Below, piece by piece: positions 5,109 to 5,135 of a DNA stretch of 5,135 nucleotides. The DNA is from an uncultured Oscillospiraceae bacterium (GTDB lineage: Bacteria; Bacillota; Clostridia; Oscillospirales; Oscillospiraceae). The first letter of the stretch is position 1, and the number at the start of each line of letters is the position of its first letter. Made by a program: the position numbers and the translations under genes. The notes beneath the pieces were generated by a model. It was not told where the DNA came from and searched no databases. It was given only the letters and a program-made list of their open reading frames with translations. Where the stretch lies: NCBI GenBank assembly GCA_959022875.1, contig CAUFAM010000115.1, positions 1-5,135 of the forward strand, in the 5' to 3' direction.

Positions 5109-5135
5109 GTCATCTGCTCCAACAGGGAACGTATG

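Noticed and set aside
1..5135. CRISPR arrays, tRNA or rRNA genes, insertion sequences, phage or attachment sites
   Set aside because: No direct repeat arrays, no tRNA-like cloverleaf with a TTCGA-type arm, no transposase or integrase motifs and no flanking target duplications were seen.
5133..5135. ATG at the right edge as start of a divergent plus-strand gene
   Set aside because: Only the start triplet is in the window, and the AGGGA before it is a weak ribosome binding site, so it cannot be supported.

Overview
The window is GC-rich (roughly 60% by eye) and low in repeats. It has tightly packed genes, strong Shine-Dalgarno sequences and protein variants typical of anaerobic Firmicutes. The gene content (psd followed by a PAP2 phosphatase, then ygeX-ygeY-ridA, then a monoglyceride-lipase-like hydrolase) and the GC level suggest a gut clostridium of the Oscillospiraceae type (Flavonifractor/Lawsonibacter/Intestinimonas-like). 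That placement is an inference; no marker gene is present.

Layout. (1) Bases 1-295 hold the 3' end of a phosphatidylserine decarboxylase gene (psd, + strand). It overlaps by 8 nt a PAP2-type membrane phosphatase gene (288-959). This is the tail of a phospholipid operon, closed by a strong intrinsic terminator (972-1022). (2) A new transcription unit starts with a good sigma-70/sigma-A-type promoter (TTGCCC-17-TATAAT, 1054-1082). It carries ygeX (diaminopropionate ammonia-lyase, 1140-2357) and, 15 nt further on, ygeY (M20 metallopeptidase-family amidohydrolase, 2373-3557). (3) ridA (3649-4017), the 2-aminoacrylate deaminase, follows in the same direction. It has its own apparent promoter with an extended -10 (3563-3590) and a perfect hairpin in its leader. 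(4) A bidirectional terminator (about 4046-4089) separates ridA from a convergent minus-strand alpha/beta hydrolase of the lysophospholipase/monoacylglycerol lipase type (4093-5016). That gene has its own promoter at 5080-5108. The last ~30 bases may hold the end of another minus-strand gene, but too little is visible to call it.

How the genes fit together. YgeX cleaves 2,3-diaminopropionate to pyruvate and two ammonia by way of an aminoacrylate intermediate. RidA hydrolyses free 2-aminoacrylate, which otherwise attacks PLP enzymes. YgeY is a zinc-dependent hydrolase with all metal ligands intact; it most plausibly releases diaminopropionate or a related compound from an N-substituted precursor. 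The three genes therefore look like a small 'supply, cleave, detoxify' module. In several gut bacteria ygeX and ygeY belong to a larger cluster tied to anaerobic uric acid/purine breakdown, but none of the other cluster members (xdh, hyuA, ygfK, ssnA, ygeW) is in this window. The outer genes (psd, PAP2, lipase) concern lipids and look unrelated to the central module.
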